A DNA stretch of 64,000 nt. It comes from Bedellia somnulentella (lineage: Eukaryota > Arthropoda > Insecta > Lepidoptera > Bedelliidae). This document shows positions 63,015 through 64,000 of the stretch, in pieces. The stretch is from assembly GCA_963576735.1 (NCBI GenBank), contig OY755197.1, forward strand, positions 7,142,501 to 7,206,500, written 5' to 3'. Positions within the stretch are counted from its first letter, which is position 1. Every line of letters begins with the position of its first letter. Below the pieces are notes generated by a model, which made no database searches, was not told where the DNA came from, and saw nothing but the letters and a program-made list of their open reading frames with translations. The translations under genes were made by a program, and so were the position numbers.

Positions 63015-64000
63015 TCAGGTCATACGTTTGCTTCGCTTAAATCAGTTAAAATACACTGATCATGAATCACTTATACATTCTTCGTTTCTTCTGTATTTAC
63101 TTAAGTTCTTCTCTATGCAACCCATAATCTTTTTAAGTTACCAAATTCTTAATATGTGGGTTGTAATAAATTGTATCTAAGCTAGAAAGTATATCTGCTT
63201 TAAACTTTATGAAGCTATTAAGTTTAATTTGATCTATTAGATGACCTTGAAAAGTACACATGAAAGTCCGTTGCTTGGCAACCAAAATAACAGATTATGC
63301 AGGCTTCTCCAAAAATCAGTATTCCATATTCAAACGATAGACTTCGACGCATTTTGATCTAAAGAGAATTAAATATATACAGATTTATTTAATAAGAAGT
63401 TCCTTGTATATATTATTAAAATATAATATTCATTCAGTTATTATACCAATCATAAGAAGTGTAAACAAAGTTTCAAAACATAGAAGAGGCTTTTTATATA
63501 ATCAAGGTAATGAAATATAAATTTAGTATTGCACATTCCAAAATGTCGTCACAGCATTTTTATATGTTGTAAAGATATCTTCTGCACCAAATTAGAACTA
63601 TTTATTATTATATATTTTTTTGACCTTTAGAAATTACTTCTAAAGTATTTCATTATTTGATTCAACTTTTGCGGATAAGCCATTATTGTGTTATAATAGC
63701 TGATGATGAATTCATACCTTTTGAAACGAAAATTACAGACAGAGAGAAAGAGAATTGGGGATAAATTTGTGTAACATTCAATTTCTTCCAATGTGAAGTG
63801 TTAAAATTTGATTATTATAAAATTCAATCAATTCTTATACTACGCACTGAGCTAGTTACTAAAAATAGTGTGGTTTAGTCTAACCGAATTTCAAGGTGAA
63901 GAAACATCGATACAGCGAGTAGTAACTACTTAATAGGCCGCTCGAATAAAATCGATACTTGCCTTTGCATATTAAATGGTGCAGTATTGATTACAGCTTA
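63015..64000. other. AT-rich sequence, nothing recognised
   Basis: No family repeat, RNA or gene to the window end. Confidence 0.4.

Overview
The window reads as a repeat-saturated, AT-rich intergenic or intronic stretch of an insect nuclear genome. I infer a moth or butterfly from the repeat repertoire: RTE-clade LINEs with short tandem tails, tRNA-derived SINEs, Helitron ends of the type TCcatactaatattataa...CTAG, 'ccgacttcaaaaaaggaggt' repeats, and LINE ends of the type 'atgtccagcagtggac...(GAT)n'. The species is not identifiable from sequence alone. I found no intact host protein-coding gene, no rRNA gene, no CRISPR array and no bacterial-type operon. Nearly all open reading frames over 60 codons are chance frames inside repeats.

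The dominant component is a family of about 250 bp that I label SINE-A, with roughly 60 complete or partial copies on both strands. Its 5' end is 'gctgtgtagtgtcggctta' and its 3' end is 'gccgtgagtatatgtatg' followed by (TATG)n. Many copies have exact target-site duplications (TSDs) of 9-18 bp, and several are 5'-truncated, so it is a retroposon. A second family, SINE-B (about 350 bp), has a tRNA-like head with A and B boxes and a (TTATG)n tail. An RTE-clade LINE supplies the probable machinery: one nearly full-length but broken copy lies at 49.8-52.9 kb (minus strand) and several 3' stubs are scattered. All three families end in one related 3' module ('ct-ctg-c-acccc...ggg...gcgtgagtata'), which in the LINE is the end of its coding frame.

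Layout. 0-13 kb: SINE-A and SINE-B copies, LINE stubs, one GC-rich promoter-like patch at 1.48-1.73 kb, and at 12.9 kb a tRNA-bearing element. 13.8-14.0 kb: a hairpin MITE. 14.8-16.4 kb: a SINE-A split by a 1,354-bp element with 94-bp terminal inverted repeats that itself holds a SINE-B and a LINE stub. 17-34 kb: further SINE-A copies, two Harbinger-like MITEs at 25.9-26.5 kb, and promoter-like patches near 27.4 and 33.9 kb. 35-39 kb: a Helitron and an inverted partial copy of it flanking a palindromic tRNA-bearing element and a dead mariner. 40-49 kb: MITEs, a multiply interrupted SINE-B at 47.0-47.6 kb, and a second tRNA palindrome. 49.8-52.9 kb: the RTE LINE. 53-56 kb: a duplicated segment of about 150 bp. 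56.9 kb: a third Harbinger-like MITE. 58.4-58.8 kb: the best-preserved tRNA palindrome. 59.6-62.2 kb: two further LINE 3' fragments, one inserted in a SINE-A. 62.2-64 kb: mostly unique AT-rich sequence.

The most interesting items are (1) the palindromic element carrying two head-to-head tRNA-like sequences, flanked by direct repeats of 11-13 bp at the two complete loci and 15 bp at a half-unit; (2) the 3'-module sharing among RTE, SINE-A and SINE-B; and (3) the nested element with perfect 94-bp TIRs. Coordinates of degenerate repeat copies are approximate to about 10 bp.
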